A stretch of 31,430 nt of DNA from an uncultured Actinomycetes bacterium. Lineage in GTDB: Bacteria > Actinomycetota > Actinomycetes > Nanopelagicales > Nanopelagicaceae. Below are positions 1 to 7,921 of this stretch, one piece after another. Numbering within the stretch: the first letter of the stretch is position 1; each line of letters opens with the position of its first letter. Both the position numbers and the translations under genes were made by a program. The notes below the pieces were generated by a model. The model was not told the origin of the DNA, ran no database searches, and saw only the letters and a list, made by a program, of their open reading frames with translations. The stretch covers positions 1 through 31,430 of the forward strand of contig CAITFY010000008.1 in assembly GCA_903891755.1 (NCBI GenBank). The letters run 5' to 3'.

Positions 1-165
1 CAGGCGACTATTGCGCCACCAAAGTTTGTGGTGTTTTCTAGCGAATGGGTTGAACCGAGCTATCGCCGCTTTATCGAGCGACGCCTTCGTGAAGAATTTG
101 GTTTTGAAGGCAGCCCGGTTGAGGTTTCGATTAAGGTGCGGGAACGGGAAGAGAGAAGAAGCTAA
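1..165 (+). CDS. der: GTPase Der (EngA), C-terminal fragment
   Basis: The window opens inside an open frame (frame 1) of 54 codons ending in TAA at 163-165. The visible residues ([12 protein letters not shown], then [17 protein letters not shown] and a basic VREREERRS tail) match the C-terminal KH-like domain of the double-GTPase ribosome-assembly factor Der/EngA. In that family this domain ends with a conserved [12 protein letters not shown] stretch and an Arg-rich tail. The GTPase domains lie outside the window, so nothing can be said about them. The stop codon is immediately followed by the ATG of the next gene (166), so the two are probably cotranscribed and translationally coupled. Confidence 0.85.
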   Translation, partial: QATIAPPKFVVFSSEWVEPSYRRFIERRLREEFGFEGSPVEVSIKVREREERRS

Positions 166-735
166 ATGGCGCTCTCCAAGAAGGAAGTTTTAACAATTCC
201 TAATTTCTTGACTTTGATTCGCGCTCTTGGTGTTCCACTATTTTTATGGCTTCTGCTTGGCGAAAATCTCAAAGGGTGGAGTTATCTCGTCCTGGCGATT
301 GGAGCCTGGACTGATTACTTCGATGGCAAGGTGGCGCGTTGGTTACATCAAGAGTCAAAACTTGGTGCAGCCATGGATCCAACGATTGACCGCCTCTATA
401 TCGCGGCCACCGTTATTGGATTGGCGCTAAAGCATTACATCCCATGGTGGATGGTTGGAATTTTGGCAGCTCGCGATATCTATATGCTCTTTCTCTTGGC
501 TTTTTACAGAAAGAGAAGTGGTCAGGTATTCGTCGTTACCTTCTTAGGAAAAGCGGCCACATTCAACCTTCTCTACGCATTTCCATTTCTCCTCTTGAGT
601 AGCAAGAGTTCGTGGGGGACCTTCGCACATTCATTTGGCTGGGCGTTTGCCATCTGGGGGATAGGGCTGTACCTTCTAGCAGCGGTTGATTATTCAAAAA
701 TAGCACTGAGTTATAAAGGGAGAATCCATGTCTAA
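166..735 (+). CDS. CDP-alcohol phosphatidyltransferase family protein (PgsA-like)
   Basis: Integral membrane enzyme of 189 aa that would transfer a phosphatidyl group from CDP-diacylglycerol to an alcohol such as glycerol-3-phosphate, producing phosphatidylglycerophosphate-type phospholipid. The family signature D-G-x2-A-R-x8-G-x3-D-x3-D is complete: D50, D53, G54, A57, R58, G67, D71 and D75, the metal and CDP site. Several hydrophobic segments follow (about 23-47, 76-116, 135-175), consistent with a multi-helix membrane fold. The ATG abuts the der stop codon, and the gene overlaps gcvH by 8 bp. Rv1822 (pgsA2) occupies the same neighbourhood in M. tuberculosis. The exact acceptor (glycerol phosphate, phosphatidylglycerol or inositol phosphate) cannot be decided from sequence alone. 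Confidence 0.88.
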   Translation: MALSKKEVLTIPNFLTLIRALGVPLFLWLLLGENLKGWSYLVLAIGAWTDYFDGKVARWLHQESKLGAAMDPTIDRLYIAATVIGLALKHYIPWWMVGILAARDIYMLFLLAFYRKRSGQVFVVTFLGKAATFNLLYAFPFLLLSSKSSWGTFAHSFGWAFAIWGIGLYLLAAVDYSKIALSYKGRIHV

Positions 736-1105
736 CGTTCCTGCTGAATTGCAATATACAAAAGAGCATGAGTGGATTCGTGAAGGTCAAGGCGGAACCT
801 TTCAGATCGGAATTACCGATTTTGCACAAGGCGCCCTTGGAGACATTGTTTATATTCAGCTACCAAAGGTAGGACAGAACGTCCGCGCCGGCGAAGTCTG
901 CGGCGAAGTTGAATCAACTAAGTCAGTCTCTGAAATCTATTCACCACTGACCGGAACAATTACCGCTGTCAACTCTGCCCTTGATGCTGCCCCAGAATTG
1001 ATTAACCAAGATCCATACGTTGGAGGTTGGATTGCGGAAATTTCTGTAACAGAGAGCGCTACGGACCTACTCTCTAGCACAGAATACGAAACATTGACGG
1101 CTTGA
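728..1105 (+). CDS. gcvH: Glycine cleavage system H protein
   Basis: Small 125 aa lipoyl carrier protein of the glycine cleavage complex. It shuttles the aminomethyl group from P protein to T protein and is re-oxidised by L protein. The lipoylation motif GEVESTKSVSEIYSP is intact, with the acceptor lysine at K65. The N-terminal YTKEHEWI and the following ITDFAQGALGDIVYIQLP are typical H-protein signatures, and length is normal. The start is the ATG at 728, preceded by a good Shine-Dalgarno (AAAGGGAG, 715-722) inside the end of the upstream phosphatidyltransferase gene. The P protein gene (3521-6373) is four genes downstream on the same strand. gcvT and lpd are not in the window. Confidence 0.97.
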   Translation: MSNVPAELQYTKEHEWIREGQGGTFQIGITDFAQGALGDIVYIQLPKVGQNVRAGEVCGEVESTKSVSEIYSPLTGTITAVNSALDAAPELINQDPYVGGWIAEISVTESATDLLSSTEYETLTA

Positions 1106-1148
1106 TTTTTCCACCCCCCATCAATAGTGTCAGCCTCTAGTCAAGATA

Positions 1149-1167
1149 GAGATTGAGGGTTAATCTC
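1149..1167 (+). promoter_or_regulatory. Small hairpin in the garA leader
   Basis: GAGATT (1149-1154) and AATCTC (1162-1167) form a perfect 6 bp stem with a 7 nt loop in the 83 bp gap between gcvH and garA. There is no T-run after it, so it does not look like an intrinsic terminator. It might stabilise the garA leader or separate gcvH and garA messages. Role unknown. Confidence 0.3.
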
Positions 1168-1188
1168 GGTCGTAATGGAGGGGGAGAG

Positions 1189-1650
1189 ATGAACGATTCA
1201 CAAGCTCCCAAGGATCCAACTGAACGCGAACTAACTTCAACGATTCATCTCTCTGCTCTGCGTTCGGTCCCCAAGCCACGACCACTTGAGGAGATTTACA
1301 CATTCCTTTCAAGTGAAGAACGAGAGATCGTTAGCCAACTTCCTAAAAATTCTGCGATGTTAATTGTGATAGCTGGACCAAATCGAGGCTCACGTTTTCT
1401 CATTGATTCCGAGGAAACCTCTATTGGGCGAGATCCTAAGAGCGATATCTTCTTGGATGATGTAACAGTCTCTCGGGTGCATGCAAAGATTTCTAGATCC
1501 GAGTCAGGTGACTTTGCGGTTCACGATTGCGGAAGTTTGAATGGAAGTTATCTCAACGCACATCAAATCACTGACTCAAATCTTGCAGTGGGCGATGAAA
1601 TTCAAATTGGAAAGTTTAGATTGACATACTTTAAGGGGAGGGCAAACTGA
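1189..1650 (+). CDS. garA: FHA-domain metabolic regulator GarA/OdhI
   Basis: Soluble 153 aa protein with an unstructured N-terminus and a C-terminal forkhead-associated domain (about 55-150). FHA hallmarks are present: G80-R81, S95, H98 and N118-G119. The stretch SDIFLDDVTVSR-H is nearly identical to mycobacterial GarA and corynebacterial OdhI. In those species the protein inhibits 2-oxoglutarate dehydrogenase and acts on glutamate enzymes, and kinases PknB/PknG switch it off through an N-terminal ETTS motif. Here the motif reads E-L-T-S (T16), so one of the two threonines is missing. The start chosen is ATG 1189, with a strong SD GGAGG at 1177-1181. A longer in-frame TTG start at 1153 is less likely. 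The order gcvH-garA-MerR matches Rv1826-Rv1828. Confidence 0.93.
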   Translation: MNDSQAPKDPTERELTSTIHLSALRSVPKPRPLEEIYTFLSSEEREIVSQLPKNSAMLIVIAGPNRGSRFLIDSEETSIGRDPKSDIFLDDVTVSRVHAKISRSESGDFAVHDCGSLNGSYLNAHQITDSNLAVGDEIQIGKFRLTYFKGRAN

Positions 1651-2363
1651 TGGCGGTTCCAGCACGCGCGTACTTAAGCATCGGAGAAGTGTTAGGTAAA
1701 TTGCGTGGCGATTTTCCGGATATCACCATCTCAAAGATTCGTTTCTTGGAGTCAGAGGGATTAATCGAGCCGCAGAGAACGCCTTCGGGTTATCGAAAAT
1801 TCACTGGAGTTGACCTGGAGCGTTTGCGCTACGTCCTGACTGCTCAACGCGATCAGTATCTGCCACTCAGAGTTATTAAAGAGAATCTTGATGCGCTAGA
1901 TCGCGGTCTAGAGCCTTCCGCCCTTCCAGGTGGCGCACCAACCCCTCGGCTGGCCACAGTTGATGGCGAATTTGCTCCAGCTCACTTTGCTGGGGAGAGC
2001 GAACTTCGACTTTCTCGCTCAGAGCTTTTGGAATCCTCTGGTTTGAACGAGGAGCAACTGACGGAAGTTGAGTCTTTCGGATTGATCACCATTCGAGGCC
2101 GTTATTACGATGCAGATGCTTTAGCCGTGGCTCGCACCATCGCTTCTATCGCTGCCTTTGGAATCGAAGCCCGCCATTTGCGTTCATTTAAGTCAGCTGC
2201 AGATCGCGAAATTGGTCTTGTCGAACAGGTAATTACCCCCATCCTGCGCCAGAAAAGTTCTGATGCTAAGGCTCGTGCGGAAGAAGTTGCCAATGAGTTG
2301 GCCTCTCTCTCGGTGAAGCTGCACGCTGCATTAGTCCGCGCCGGTCTACATCGCGCTAAGTAG
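1650..2363 (+). CDS. ftsR: MerR-family regulator FtsR (Rv1828-like)
   Basis: A 237 aa transcription factor. Residues about 8-78 form a MerR winged helix-turn-helix (YLSIGEVLGKLR, IRFLESEGLIEP, GYRKF). They are followed by a linker and a second helical domain (about 105-235) rich in charged residues. This two-part architecture and the position directly after garA match Rv1828, whose corynebacterial orthologue FtsR activates ftsZ. I infer the same cell-division role here. The ATG overlaps the garA TGA by one base (TGATG), with an AAGGGGAGGG ribosome-binding site in front, so translation is coupled. No metal-binding cysteines of the classic MerR effector region are visible. Confidence 0.88.
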   Translation: MAVPARAYLSIGEVLGKLRGDFPDITISKIRFLESEGLIEPQRTPSGYRKFTGVDLERLRYVLTAQRDQYLPLRVIKENLDALDRGLEPSALPGGAPTPRLATVDGEFAPAHFAGESELRLSRSELLESSGLNEEQLTEVESFGLITIRGRYYDADALAVARTIASIAAFGIEARHLRSFKSAADREIGLVEQVITPILRQKSSDAKARAEEVANELASLSVKLHAALVRAGLHRAK

Positions 2364-2371
2364 CGATCATT

Positions 2372-2839
2372 ATGGGCGTGCCCGTTGAAGTTGTTGGAGT
2401 CCGAATTGAGATGCCTTCGAACCAGCCGATTGTCCTACTCAAGGAGATCGAGGGAGTTAGATATCTTCCAATCTGGGTTGGCGCCGTTGAAGCCTCTGCA
2501 ATTGCCTTCGCCCAACAAGGATTGATTCCAAGTCGACCCCTTACCCACGACCTCTTCACCTCAGTTCTTCAAATTTTGCACTCAGAAGTTTTGCGTGTCG
2601 AGATCACTGATCTGGTAGATGGGGTTTTCTTCGCCGAGCTGCATTTGACTGGGGGAGTGACAGTTTCTGCTAGGCCGAGTGATGCCATCGCCCTCGCTCT
2701 TCGCGCTGGAGCGGCCATTACGGCCTCAGAATCCCTCTTTGAGAAGGCTGGAATTGAGATTCCGGATCAATCTGAGGATGAGGTTGAGAAGTTTCGGGAG
2801 TTCCTGGATCAGATCAATCCAGATGATTTCGCCTCATAG
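2372..2839 (+). CDS. Bifunctional nuclease domain protein (DUF151, Rv1829-like)
   Basis: A 155 aa soluble protein of the bifunctional nuclease/DUF151 family. The conserved stretches NQPIVLLKEIEGVRYLPIW, EASAIAFAQQG, RPLTHDL and SARPSDAIALALR are all present, closely following Rv1829 of M. tuberculosis. Plant members have reported DNase/RNase activity, but the bacterial function is poorly defined, so I do not assign a substrate. The C-terminus ends with the acidic EDEVEKFREFLDQINPDDF helix typical of the family. The start is ATG 2372, 8 bp after ftsR, although it has no convincing Shine-Dalgarno and may rely on coupling. It sits between the two MerR genes as in mycobacteria. Confidence 0.88.
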   Translation: MGVPVEVVGVRIEMPSNQPIVLLKEIEGVRYLPIWVGAVEASAIAFAQQGLIPSRPLTHDLFTSVLQILHSEVLRVEITDLVDGVFFAELHLTGGVTVSARPSDAIALALRAGAAITASESLFEKAGIEIPDQSEDEVEKFREFLDQINPDDFAS

Positions 2840-2967
2840 GACCTAAGCCTCAAGTAAAGGTTTAAACTTTCTCGTGTCGTGGAGTGATTTCTGAGAGTTG
2901 GAGTTCTACTCTTATCAGGTGCCGATCCCCGTCGGCCTTCCCCGAAGTGTTAAGAATAGAGATAGCG
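2840..2967 (+). promoter_or_regulatory. Intergenic leader with a GC-rich hairpin upstream of the second MerR gene
   Basis: This 128 bp gap is the longest untranslated stretch in the left third. It contains the palindrome GTTTAAAC (about 2861-2868) and a GC-rich hairpin GCCGA-TCCCCG-TCGGC (2921-2936). No T-tract follows the hairpin. It probably holds the promoter of the downstream MerR gene. No clear -35/-10 pair could be fixed by eye. Confidence 0.35.
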
Positions 2968-3471
2968 ATGAGCGAAGCAACCTCAGAAGTAGGTTATCGC
3001 GGAGCCACGGCATGTGTTGCCGCTGGAATCACATACCGACAACTCGATTATTGGGCACGTACAGAATTAGTTCTACCCACAATTAAGAGCGCGACAGGAT
3101 CGGGTTCACAACGCCTTTACAGCTTTAGAGATATTCTCGTTTTGAAGATTGTTAAGCGCTTGCTCGATACCGGCGTTTCACTGCAAAATATTCGTACCGC
3201 GGTTGAGCACCTCCGTAAAAGGGGAGTGGCAGATCTTGAGAGCATGACTCTCATGAGCGATGGTGTCTCAATCTATGAGTGCGCCAGTCCCGATGAGATC
3301 ATCGATCTACTTCAAGGTGGTCAAGGGGTATTCGGAATTGCAATCAATAAGGTCTGGACTGAGGTTGAAGGTTCACTGGCCACTCTTCAAGGTGAATCAG
3401 TAGAAGATGGGTTGATTATCACATCCACTAATGATGAGTTGGCACAACGCAGAAAGCGCAAAGGGGCCTAA
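2968..3471 (+). CDS. MerR-family regulator (Rv1830-like)
   Basis: A 167 aa transcriptional regulator with a MerR-type helix-turn-helix (GITYRQLDYWAR at 20-31, then SGSQRLYSFRDILVLKIVKRLLD). It is followed by a conserved tail with DGVSIYECASPDEIIDLLQGGQ-type sequence and a C-terminal basic end (ELAQRRKRKGA). All of these match Rv1830 of M. tuberculosis, reported as a cell-division-related regulator. I infer only DNA binding. I prefer ATG 2968, where the protein begins MSEATSEVGYRGATAC, because homologues start just before VGYRG. The frame stays open back to a GTG at 2884, but those residues look non-conserved. It has its own leader, and gcvP follows 49 bp downstream. Confidence 0.88.
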   Translation: MSEATSEVGYRGATACVAAGITYRQLDYWARTELVLPTIKSATGSGSQRLYSFRDILVLKIVKRLLDTGVSLQNIRTAVEHLRKRGVADLESMTLMSDGVSIYECASPDEIIDLLQGGQGVFGIAINKVWTEVEGSLATLQGESVEDGLIITSTNDELAQRRKRKGA

Positions 3472-3478
3472 AACTCTT

Positions 3479-3518
3479 TATCCTTCCCCTAGGGATGTAT
3501 TTACGCTTTAGGGGGATA
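3479..3518 (+). promoter_or_regulatory. Inverted repeat overlapping the gcvP ribosome-binding site
   Basis: CCCCTA (3486-3491) pairs with TAGGGG (3509-3514), and flanking bases (TA and C around 3479-3483 with GATA at 3515-3518) can extend the stem past a small bulge. The right arm contains the purine-rich Shine-Dalgarno AGGGGGA (3510-3516) of gcvP, so folding would hide it. This is a possible translational control element. It is too short to be a glycine riboswitch. Confidence 0.3.
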
Positions 3519-3520
3519 AC

Positions 3521-6373
3521 GTGTCAGTCCGCGAGAACTTTGTCGATCGCCATATTGGACCAGATCAAAAAGATGTTGATCAAATGCTCGCAGAGCTTGG
3601 CGAAGGTTCACTTGATGAATTAATTGGCAAGGTAGTTCCTGACAATATTGCGATGCGTGAAAAGCTGGCTGATCTACTGCCAGATGCCATCTCAGAGGTA
3701 GCGGCGATTGAAAAGCTCAAGGGTTATGCAGCGGAGAATAAGGTTTTCCGCTCCTATATTGGTACTGGTTATTACGGGACTATTACACCTCCGGTAGTGC
3801 TTAGAAATATTTTGGAAAATCCCGCCTGGTACACCGCGTACACGCCATATCAACCTGAAATCAGCCAAGGTCGCCTTGAAGCGATCTTCGCATTTCAAAC
3901 AGTTGTTGGAGATTTAACGGGATTGCCGATTGCCAATGCTTCTATGTTGGATGAAGCAACTGCAGCCGCCGAAGCGATGACTCTGGCACGACGTGTCTGG
4001 TCTGGAAGCGATGATGCCGCATTCTTTATTGATTCACATTTGCATCCTCATATTAAGGCTGTCATCCACACTCGCGCAAAGCCGCTAAAGATTGCAATCA
4101 TCGAAGGAAGCGCAAATACTCTTCCGGAGAGCGAAGGTGCGATATTCGGAGCGATTCTTGCTCACGCATCTACATATGGTGCAGTTTTTGATTTAGAAGA
4201 TTCGATCCATCTCATTCACAAAATTGGTGCACTTGCAATTGTTGCCTGCGATTTACTCTCATTAACTCTCTACAAATCACCGGGGGAGTATCAGGCCGAT
4301 GTTGCGGTTGGCTCTGCGCAACGCTTTGGTGTTCCAATGGGATTTGGTGGACCGCACGCTGGCTTCATGGCAGTGCGTCAAGGTTTAGAGCGATCAATAC
4401 CTGGTCGCCTAGTGGGACAGAGCGTTGATGTGCACGGGAATCCTGCATATCGCCTCGCCTTACAAACACGCGAACAACATATTCGTCGCGACAAGGCGAC
4501 CTCAAATATCTGTACTGCACAAGTACTTCTTGCTGTTATGTCAGGCTTTTATGCGATGTGGCACGGGCCAGAGGGATTAACCGCCATCGCATCACGAGTC
4601 CGCAAGCACACTCACGATCTTCGTGCATCGCTTGCAAAGGCCGGGCTAAAAGTTGCTCAAGGTGAAGTATTTGATACCTTCGTCGTTTCACAACTTGATG
4701 CAAATGAAATTCTAAAGAGCGCTATTTCACGTGGGATTAACCTCCGCAAGATTTCTGACGAGAGTGTTGGAATCACACTTGATGAGACGGTAACGCCGCG
4801 AGATATTGCAGACTTGTTGGAGATATTCGGAGCCGCAGCTGATTCAGCGGCATCTGCAATTCCATCCGCTCTGCAGCGTGATACAAAGTTCTTGACGCAT
4901 AGAATCTTCTCTTCATTCCACTCCGAAACATCCATGCTTCGCTATATCCGCACCCTTGCTGATCGGGATTTGGCTCTAGATCGCAGCATGATTCCTCTGG
5001 GTTCTTGCACCATGAAGCTCAATGCAACAACAGAGATGATTCCTGTTACATGGCCTGAATTCGCCTCGCTCCATCCATTCGCTCCAGCAAATCAGAGCCT
5101 GGGATTTAGACGTTTGATTCAAGAGCTCTCTGATTGGTTGATTGCAATTACCGGTTATGACGCAGTTTCTCTGCAACCAAATGCTGGTTCACAGGGAGAG
5201 TTCGCAGGCTTACTTGCGATTCGCAATTATTTGGATGCGAATGGCGAAACAGATCGCGATATCTGTCTCATTCCTTCGAGCGCTCACGGAACTAATGCTG
5301 CCAGCGCCGTCATGGCTGGGATGAAAGTTGTTGTTGTTGCGTGTGATGCAGCAGGTAACGTTTCAGTTGATGATATGAAAGCAAAGATTGGTGAGTATGG
5401 CAATCGCCTCGCAGCGTTGATGGTTACCTATCCATCTACTCACGGCGTCTTTGAAGAGGCTATCTCTGAAATTTGTGGACTTGTCCACGATGCCGGGGGA
5501 CAGGTCTATGTTGATGGTGCCAATCTCAATGCACTTGTTGGATTAGCTCAACCTGGAAAATTCGGTGCAGATGTATCGCACTTGAACCTCCACAAAACTT
5601 TCTGCATTCCTCATGGAGGTGGCGGCCCAGGAGTTGGTCCAGTTATCTCGCGCGCACACTTGGCTCCATATCTACCGAACCATCCACTTGATTTAACTGT
5701 GGGTTCACCAACAGGTCCTGGTCCAGTTAGCTCTGCACCATTTGGGTCAGCTGGAATTTTGCCTATCTCATGGAGTTACATTCAGATGATGGGGGGAGCG
5801 GGGTTAACCCGCGCAACCGAGGTTGCAATCCTCTCTGCAAATTACATTGCAAAGAAACTCGATCCGCATTTCCCGGTTCTCTACAAGGGCGAACACGGAT
5901 ACATCGCGCACGAATGCATTGTTGATTTGCGAGACATAACCAAGCGCACAGGTACAACAGTTGATGATGTTGCCAAGCGATTGATGGATTACGGCTTCCA
6001 TGCTCCAACAGTGAGCTTCCCAGTGGCAGGAACTCTGATGATTGAACCAACTGAATCTGAAGATATTGGTGAGCTCGATCGCTTTATTAGCGCCATGATT
6101 TCCATTCGAGCAGAAATCTCAGATATCGAACATGGGGAGGTAACAATCGAGGAATCACCGCTTCGTTTCGCTCCGCATACAGATGTCGACCTGCTTCGAA
6201 GCGATTGGGATCGCAAGTACTCGCGTGAAGTTGCTGCCTATCCATTCGGCGTTGATCCTGAGATGGCCCACAAGGGTAAATATTGGCCAGCGACTGGCCG
6301 CATCGATGGAGTCTTTGGAGACCGAAATCTGATCTGCTCGTGCACGCCTATCGAAGAACTTGCCATTAATTAA
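3521..6373 (+). CDS. gcvP: Glycine dehydrogenase (decarboxylating), P protein
   Basis: Full-length 950 aa single-chain PLP enzyme. It decarboxylates glycine and loads the aminomethyl group onto lipoyl-H protein. The PLP-lysine motif [16 protein letters not shown] is intact with K692, and both halves of the duplicated fold are present. The N-terminus ([17 protein letters not shown]) and the catalytic glycine-rich and histidine motifs are typical. The start is GTG 3521 behind AGGGGGA (3510-3516). The length matches fused-type P proteins (about 950 aa), not the split GcvPA/GcvPB form. It lies in the same conserved block as gcvH, garA and the MerR genes, and its TAA overlaps the next gene by one base, suggesting coupled expression of the CBM9-like protein. 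Confidence 0.97.
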   Translation: MSVRENFVDRHIGPDQKDVDQMLAELGEGSLDELIGKVVPDNIAMREKLADLLPDAISEVAAIEKLKGYAAENKVFRSYIGTGYYGTITPPVVLRNILENPAWYTAYTPYQPEISQGRLEAIFAFQTVVGDLTGLPIANASMLDEATAAAEAMTLARRVWSGSDDAAFFIDSHLHPHIKAVIHTRAKPLKIAIIEGSANTLPESEGAIFGAILAHASTYGAVFDLEDSIHLIHKIGALAIVACDLLSLTLYKSPGEYQADVAVGSAQRFGVPMGFGGPHAGFMAVRQGLERSIPGRLVGQSVDVHGNPAYRLALQTREQHIRRDKATSNICTAQVLLAVMSGFYAMWHGPEGLTAIASRVRKHTHDLRASLAKAGLKVAQGEVFDTFVVSQLDANEILKSAISRGINLRKISDESVGITLDETVTPRDIADLLEIFGAAADSAASAIPSALQRDTKFLTHRIFSSFHSETSMLRYIRTLADRDLALDRSMIPLGSCTMKLNATTEMIPVTWPEFASLHPFAPANQSLGFRRLIQELSDWLIAITGYDAVSLQPNAGSQGEFAGLLAIRNYLDANGETDRDICLIPSSAHGTNAASAVMAGMKVVVVACDAAGNVSVDDMKAKIGEYGNRLAALMVTYPSTHGVFEEAISEICGLVHDAGGQVYVDGANLNALVGLAQPGKFGADVSHLNLHKTFCIPHGGGGPGVGPVISRAHLAPYLPNHPLDLTVGSPTGPGPVSSAPFGSAGILPISWSYIQMMGGAGLTRATEVAILSANYIAKKLDPHFPVLYKGEHGYIAHECIVDLRDITKRTGTTVDDVAKRLMDYGFHAPTVSFPVAGTLMIEPTESEDIGELDRFISAMISIRAEISDIEHGEVTIEESPLRFAPHTDVDLLRSDWDRKYSREVAAYPFGVDPEMAHKGKYWPATGRIDGVFGDRNLICSCTPIEELAIN

Positions 6374-7167
6374 TGTCTGATTACATCGCCCAGAAAATTG
6401 ACTTTGATTTCCAGGTTGATGGTGACCTAAGTAAATCGGCCTGGGCGGGTGCGGTGTGGAGCAAACCCTTTGTCGATATGGCATCGGGGGAGCCGGCCGA
6501 GTTTGAAACTAGGAGTTCCATCCTCTGGTCAGATGAACGAATCTATGTGGCCTTTAAAGCTGAAGAACCAAACCTTCAGGCCTCACTCACCGCGCGAGAT
6601 TCTTTGATCTTCCTAGAGAACGATCTAGAGCTCTTTATCGATGGCGGGGATTCGTACTACGAATTAGAACTCAATGCCCTCAATACGATTTATGAGGTCT
6701 TTTTTATCTGGCGAGATTCCTACCCAAATCCAGCCAAATTTCCCCCAGAACTCTTTGATATTTCCAGCCCAGATTCCTATACCTTCGGTGGGGACTATGA
6801 CCATACGGGTTCATTCTTCTGGCTTGGAACCCATCCCAGAGGGACGAGGTGGGCCTTTAGAGGCTTCGATATGCCCGGTTTAGAGACGGCTATAAGCCTC
6901 CAGGGCTCGCTCAACGACCCACTGAGTAAGGATGAGGGTTGGTCTGCTGAGATCTCCATTCCATGGGAAAGTTTGGCTCCATTGGCCAATGGGCGGAGCC
7001 TTCCTCCTAAAAATGGAGATTTGTGGAAAATATTTTTAGGTCGATTTGATAAGAAAGTGGTCGATGGAGTTGAAGTTTCACCTCATCCCGCTAGTTCTCT
7101 GCGCTCACATGGGGTGTATGACACTCACCAACCAGAGGAGTGGAGTGAAGTTACCTTCGAGGCGTAA
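6373..7167 (+). CDS. Carbohydrate-binding family 9-like (CBM9-type) protein, cytosolic
   Basis: A 264 aa protein resembling the CBM9-like beta-sandwich family. Recognisable pieces are VDGDLSKSAW near the N-terminus, ILWSDERIYVAFKAEEPNL, an END-LELFIDGG segment, YYELELNALNTIYE, LQGSLNDPLSKDEGWSAEISIPWESL and a basic-aromatic C-terminal strand. In characterised relatives the domain binds glycans or acts as an accessory module. Here it is the whole protein, has no signal peptide or membrane helix, and no catalytic domain is attached. The ATG overlaps the gcvP stop by one base (TAATG), so it is translated from the gcvP message. Why a glycan-binding-like fold should be tied to glycine cleavage is unknown. 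I assign family only, not function. Confidence 0.75.
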   Translation: MSDYIAQKIDFDFQVDGDLSKSAWAGAVWSKPFVDMASGEPAEFETRSSILWSDERIYVAFKAEEPNLQASLTARDSLIFLENDLELFIDGGDSYYELELNALNTIYEVFFIWRDSYPNPAKFPPELFDISSPDSYTFGGDYDHTGSFFWLGTHPRGTRWAFRGFDMPGLETAISLQGSLNDPLSKDEGWSAEISIPWESLAPLANGRSLPPKNGDLWKIFLGRFDKKVVDGVEVSPHPASSLRSHGVYDTHQPEEWSEVTFEA

Positions 7168-7204
7168 ACCTTTAAGGGATTATTTTTACTTTACATAATG
7201 TAGA

Positions 7205-7921
7205 TTATCGGCGAAATACAATACGTTGAAAACCCCAGAGCGTGGTCTTAATCCAGGCCTCTAGAACAATCTTTTTGCTCATCTTTGAATTGCCGGCTAC
7301 CCGTTCAATAAAGGTAATTGGCACTTCCTCAATTACTCGATGGTTTCGAGCTGCAATTCTGACAATCTCTATTTGAAATCCATATCCCAGTGTTGTGATA
7401 TTTGAAGCGAAAATATCTTCAATGAGAGATCGATTTAACCTTCTGTAGCCACTGGTTAGATCTCGATATTTCAGCCCGAGTGTCAGTGAGGCATATTTCG
7501 TTCCCGATTTAGAGATTAAACGTCGGATAAGCGGCCAATTAACCACTGAACCACCTGGCATCCATCGCGTACCTAAAACTAGGTCTGAATCAGCTTTTGC
7601 GGCCAGCAGTTGGTTGATCTCTTCAGGTTGATGGCTGCCGTCGGCATCCATTTCGATAAAACGTTTGTAGCCCTTTTCATAACCCCAAGAGAACCCAGCA
7701 AGATATGCAGGACCTAATCCACCTTTTTCACTTCGGTGTAAAACAAAAGTATTTGCATCGGCGAGGGAATCAGCAATCGAACCGGTTCCATCTGGAGAGT
7801 TGTCATCGACAATTAATATGTCGACTTCCTGAGTAGAACTTCGTAACCGATGAATTACATCGGTGATATTCATTGCCTCGTTGTAGGTGGGAATAACCAC
7901 CAAGGTATCTCTACTTACCAA
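7205..7921 (-). CDS. Family 2 glycosyltransferase, polyprenol-phosphate mannose synthase-like
   Basis: A 238 aa GT-A fold glycosyltransferase of the DPM1/Ppm type, which would transfer a hexose (usually mannose) from GDP-mannose to polyprenyl phosphate at the membrane face. The nucleotide-binding VVIPTYNEA (8-16), VDDNSPDGTG with D39-D40, and the metal motif DADGSHQP (D92, D94) are intact. GTRWMPGG and LTSGYRR are further family signatures. No transmembrane segment is obvious, so it corresponds to the catalytic domain alone, without the fused Lnt-like acyltransferase seen in mycobacterial Ppm1. It overlaps the upstream exonuclease gene by 7 bp and is the last gene of the minus-strand run. The sugar specificity is inferred. 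Confidence 0.88.
   Translation of the reverse strand: MVSRDTLVVIPTYNEAMNITDVIHRLRSSTQEVDILIVDDNSPDGTGSIADSLADANTFVLHRSEKGGLGPAYLAGFSWGYEKGYKRFIEMDADGSHQPEEINQLLAAKADSDLVLGTRWMPGGSVVNWPLIRRLISKSGTKYASLTLGLKYRDLTSGYRRLNRSLIEDIFASNITTLGYGFQIEIVRIAARNHRVIEEVPITFIERVAGNSKMSKKIVLEAWIKTTLWGFQRIVFRR

Noticed and set aside
1153..1188. In-frame TTG start giving garA 12 extra residues
   Set aside because: The ATG at 1189 has an ideal GGAGG at 1177-1181, and homologues begin close to it. The extension overlaps the leader hairpin.
2884..2967. N-terminal extension of the Rv1830-like regulator from a GTG at 2884
   Set aside because: The extra 28 residues are not similar to the family, and homology starts with VGYRG shortly after ATG 2968.
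3472..3520. Glycine riboswitch upstream of gcvP
   Set aside because: The gap is only 49 bp, far too short for a glycine aptamer, and the conserved core is absent.
7168..7204. Intrinsic terminator between the CBM9-like gene and the glycosyltransferase
   Set aside because: There is an AT-rich stretch with a short T-run but no stable stem in front of it on either strand.
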